NCBI GenBank assembly: GCA_016839385.1
Contig: JAEOUK010000069.1
Coordinates: 1 to 5,405, forward strand
Direction: 5' to 3'
Source of the DNA: Promethearchaeota archaeon
Lineage (GTDB): Archaea; Asgardarchaeota; Lokiarchaeia; Sigynarchaeales; MK-D1
DNA length: 5,405 nt
The notes beneath the pieces are model-generated. The model was not told where the DNA came from. It did not search any database and saw only the letters and a list, made by a program, of their open reading frames with translations. The position numbers were made by a program, and so were the translations under genes. Position 1 is the stretch's first letter. Every line of letters begins with the position of its first letter. Positions 4,265-5,405 of the stretch are shown here, piece by piece.

Positions 4265-5405
4265 TATGAGGATTCATATAGTAAAATTTCTTGTTGATTC
4301 TTCAACAATTTTAATTCTTGACCAATTTCTGTCGCACACCGTATTAAGTCAACTTTTGACAAGGATTCTGACACTAATACAATGGAATCTACATCTTTAT
4401 GTATAAACGACAAGCTTTTAATGTAAATATTCAAAACTTCTGTACCGATTATAGTTGCAGTCTCAATTCGATTATTATGGATTTTATTGAGATACTCATT
4501 TGCTTTGTAATAGTATTCCTTCATGATCATTCCAATCATGAAGTTATAATTTGTAGAACAATATTGGTTGATAATTGATTGCTCTCGATCTAATACTAAT
4601 GCAATTGTTTTTGGAGAAGTACCGATGACATTTGATAATATACCCTCGATCTGAGTTGATAAGGGGGAAACTACCCCAAGAATCTCTTGCATTGCTTTAT
4701 AGAGAGTGGAAATTTGTTCAGGATGAATCGAAGTGAAAAATACTGGAATATTGAAATTTCCTTTAATTTTTCCTCCTATTTCTTTAATTATCGCTGCTTT
4801 TTGTGGAGCAGGGATTAAATCGGATTTATGGCAGAATGCAAATACTTTACAACTCATATTGTAGCTTAGCGCAATTTCCAGAACTTTTTCTAAATTATCA
4901 ATAACAATTTCCGAATAATCCTCCCAAAAGGGATAATCAAAATTGTAGATTACAATATCTGAAGCTTCAAATGCAATATCTTTTTCAAAACTCTGTCCTG
5001 GGACTAGGTAATAATTTAATTCTTGTCCAGAACTATCTGCTACACCTAATTCCATATCCAACCATTTATAAACATAATGAGAAAACCCTCTAGTTGGTTC
5101 TATACTCGTGTGTAAAATGACTTCGGAATCAGCGCCTTCAAAAAAAACCTTTTTGATAGAAGTCTTTCCTGAATTAGGAGGTCCTAATATCAGAATTTTA
5201 TTAGAGGAACGTTTTTGATAGAACTTCTTCGCAAATTTAGTGAAGTTTTCCTCTCGATTTTCTCTTCCTCGTGATTCGAATTCCGCAATCTGCTCCATTA
5301 AAAGTTGTCGTAATTGATATAAATTCACATATTTCTCCTCATATCTATCCAAAACCAAGATAACTAGTTCATGTCCGAATTCGGGAATGTTTCGTTTATC
5401 GCAAT
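4264..5405 (-). CDS. Rag/Gtr-like GTPase with C-terminal Rag-type domain (5' end probably outside the window)
   Basis: Numbering is from a TTG at 5358-5356 (364 residues to the stop). A P-loop GTPase: G1 is G59-P-P-N-S-G-K65-T66-S, switch I I-E-P-T89-R-G, G3 D108-S-S-G-Q112, G4 H177-K-S-D180 and G5 T209-S-I. The H-K-x-D form of G4 and the T-S-I followed by L-Y-K-A-M are hallmarks of Rag/Gtr GTPases, as is a C-terminal domain of about 130 residues (233-360), which in eukaryotic Rags has a roadblock-like fold and mediates dimerisation. Gln112 of the hydrolysis motif is kept. Residues 1-50 before the G domain are charged and probably helical. In eukaryotes Rags work as heterodimers relaying nutrient state at lysosomes; the archaeal role is unknown. 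The frame stays open to the right edge with no other start codon, and the TTG has neither a Shine-Dalgarno sequence nor a TATA box at -30, so the true start probably lies beyond 5405. It is upstream partner of TBP in a probable operon. Confidence 0.86.
   Translation of the reverse strand, partial: CDKRNIPEFGHELVILVLDRYEEKYVNLYQLRQLLMEQIAEFESRGRENREENFTKFAKKFYQKRSSNKILILGPPNSGKTSIKKVFFEGADSEVILHTSIEPTRGFSHYVYKWLDMELGVADSSGQELNYYLVPGQSFEKDIAFEASDIVIYNFDYPFWEDYSEIVIDNLEKVLEIALSYNMSCKVFAFCHKSDLIPAPQKAAIIKEIGGKIKGNFNIPVFFTSIHPEQISTLYKAMQEILGVVSPLSTQIEGILSNVIGTSPKTIALVLDREQSIINQYCSTNYNFMIGMIMKEYYYKANEYLNKIHNNRIETATIIGTEVLNIYIKSLSFIHKDVDSIVLVSESLSKVDLIRCATEIGQELKLLKNQQEILLYESS

Noticed and set aside
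4273..4280. TATATGAA about 31 nt before the TBP ATG as an internal leaderless promoter
   Set aside because: It is inside the last GTPase codons, differs from the TTTATWA boxes and is off by one base in register, and the TBP start already has a ribosome site. It remains possible but unsupported.

Overview
The window is AT-rich, intron-free and densely packed. It encodes a TATA-binding protein (TBP), a TFS/Rpb9-type zinc ribbon and a Rag/Gtr-like GTPase with a C-terminal Rag-type domain. TBP rules out bacteria. A Rag/Gtr-like GTPase beside a prokaryote-style TBP operon points to an Asgard archaeon. That placement is an inference from gene content; the window has no rRNA or other phylogenetic marker.

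Layout, left to right: (1) the last 35 codons of a membrane-anchored protein (+), convergent with (2) a short single zinc-ribbon protein resembling the N-terminal half of TFS/Rpb9 (-). (3) A 216-nt divergent intergenic region. (4) Three tandem paralogous glycerophosphodiester phosphodiesterases (GDPD1-3, +), each with its own promoter. (5) A small SCP2-type sterol/lipid-carrier protein (+), also with its own TATA box. (6) Converging on it with only 6 nt between the stop codons, a TBP gene (-) that lies 14 nt downstream of (7) a Rag/Gtr-like GTPase (-) whose reading frame runs off the right edge of the window.

The GDPDs and the SCP2 protein look like a lipid-turnover and lipid-handling group: the enzymes would split glycerophosphodiesters released from phospholipids, and the SCP2 fold binds lipid. 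The GTPase-TBP pair looks like a two-gene operon joining a general transcription factor to a family known in eukaryotes for nutrient signalling at membranes.

The clearest non-coding signal is promoter architecture. All four + strand genes have TTTATTA or TTTATAA starting exactly 30 nt before the ATG and no Shine-Dalgarno sequence, which predicts leaderless mRNAs. GDPD1 and GDPD3 share an identical 15-mer at the same position. The two - strand genes whose starts are visible instead have G-rich Shine-Dalgarno-like sequences. No tRNA, rRNA, CRISPR array, insertion sequence or other mobile element was seen.
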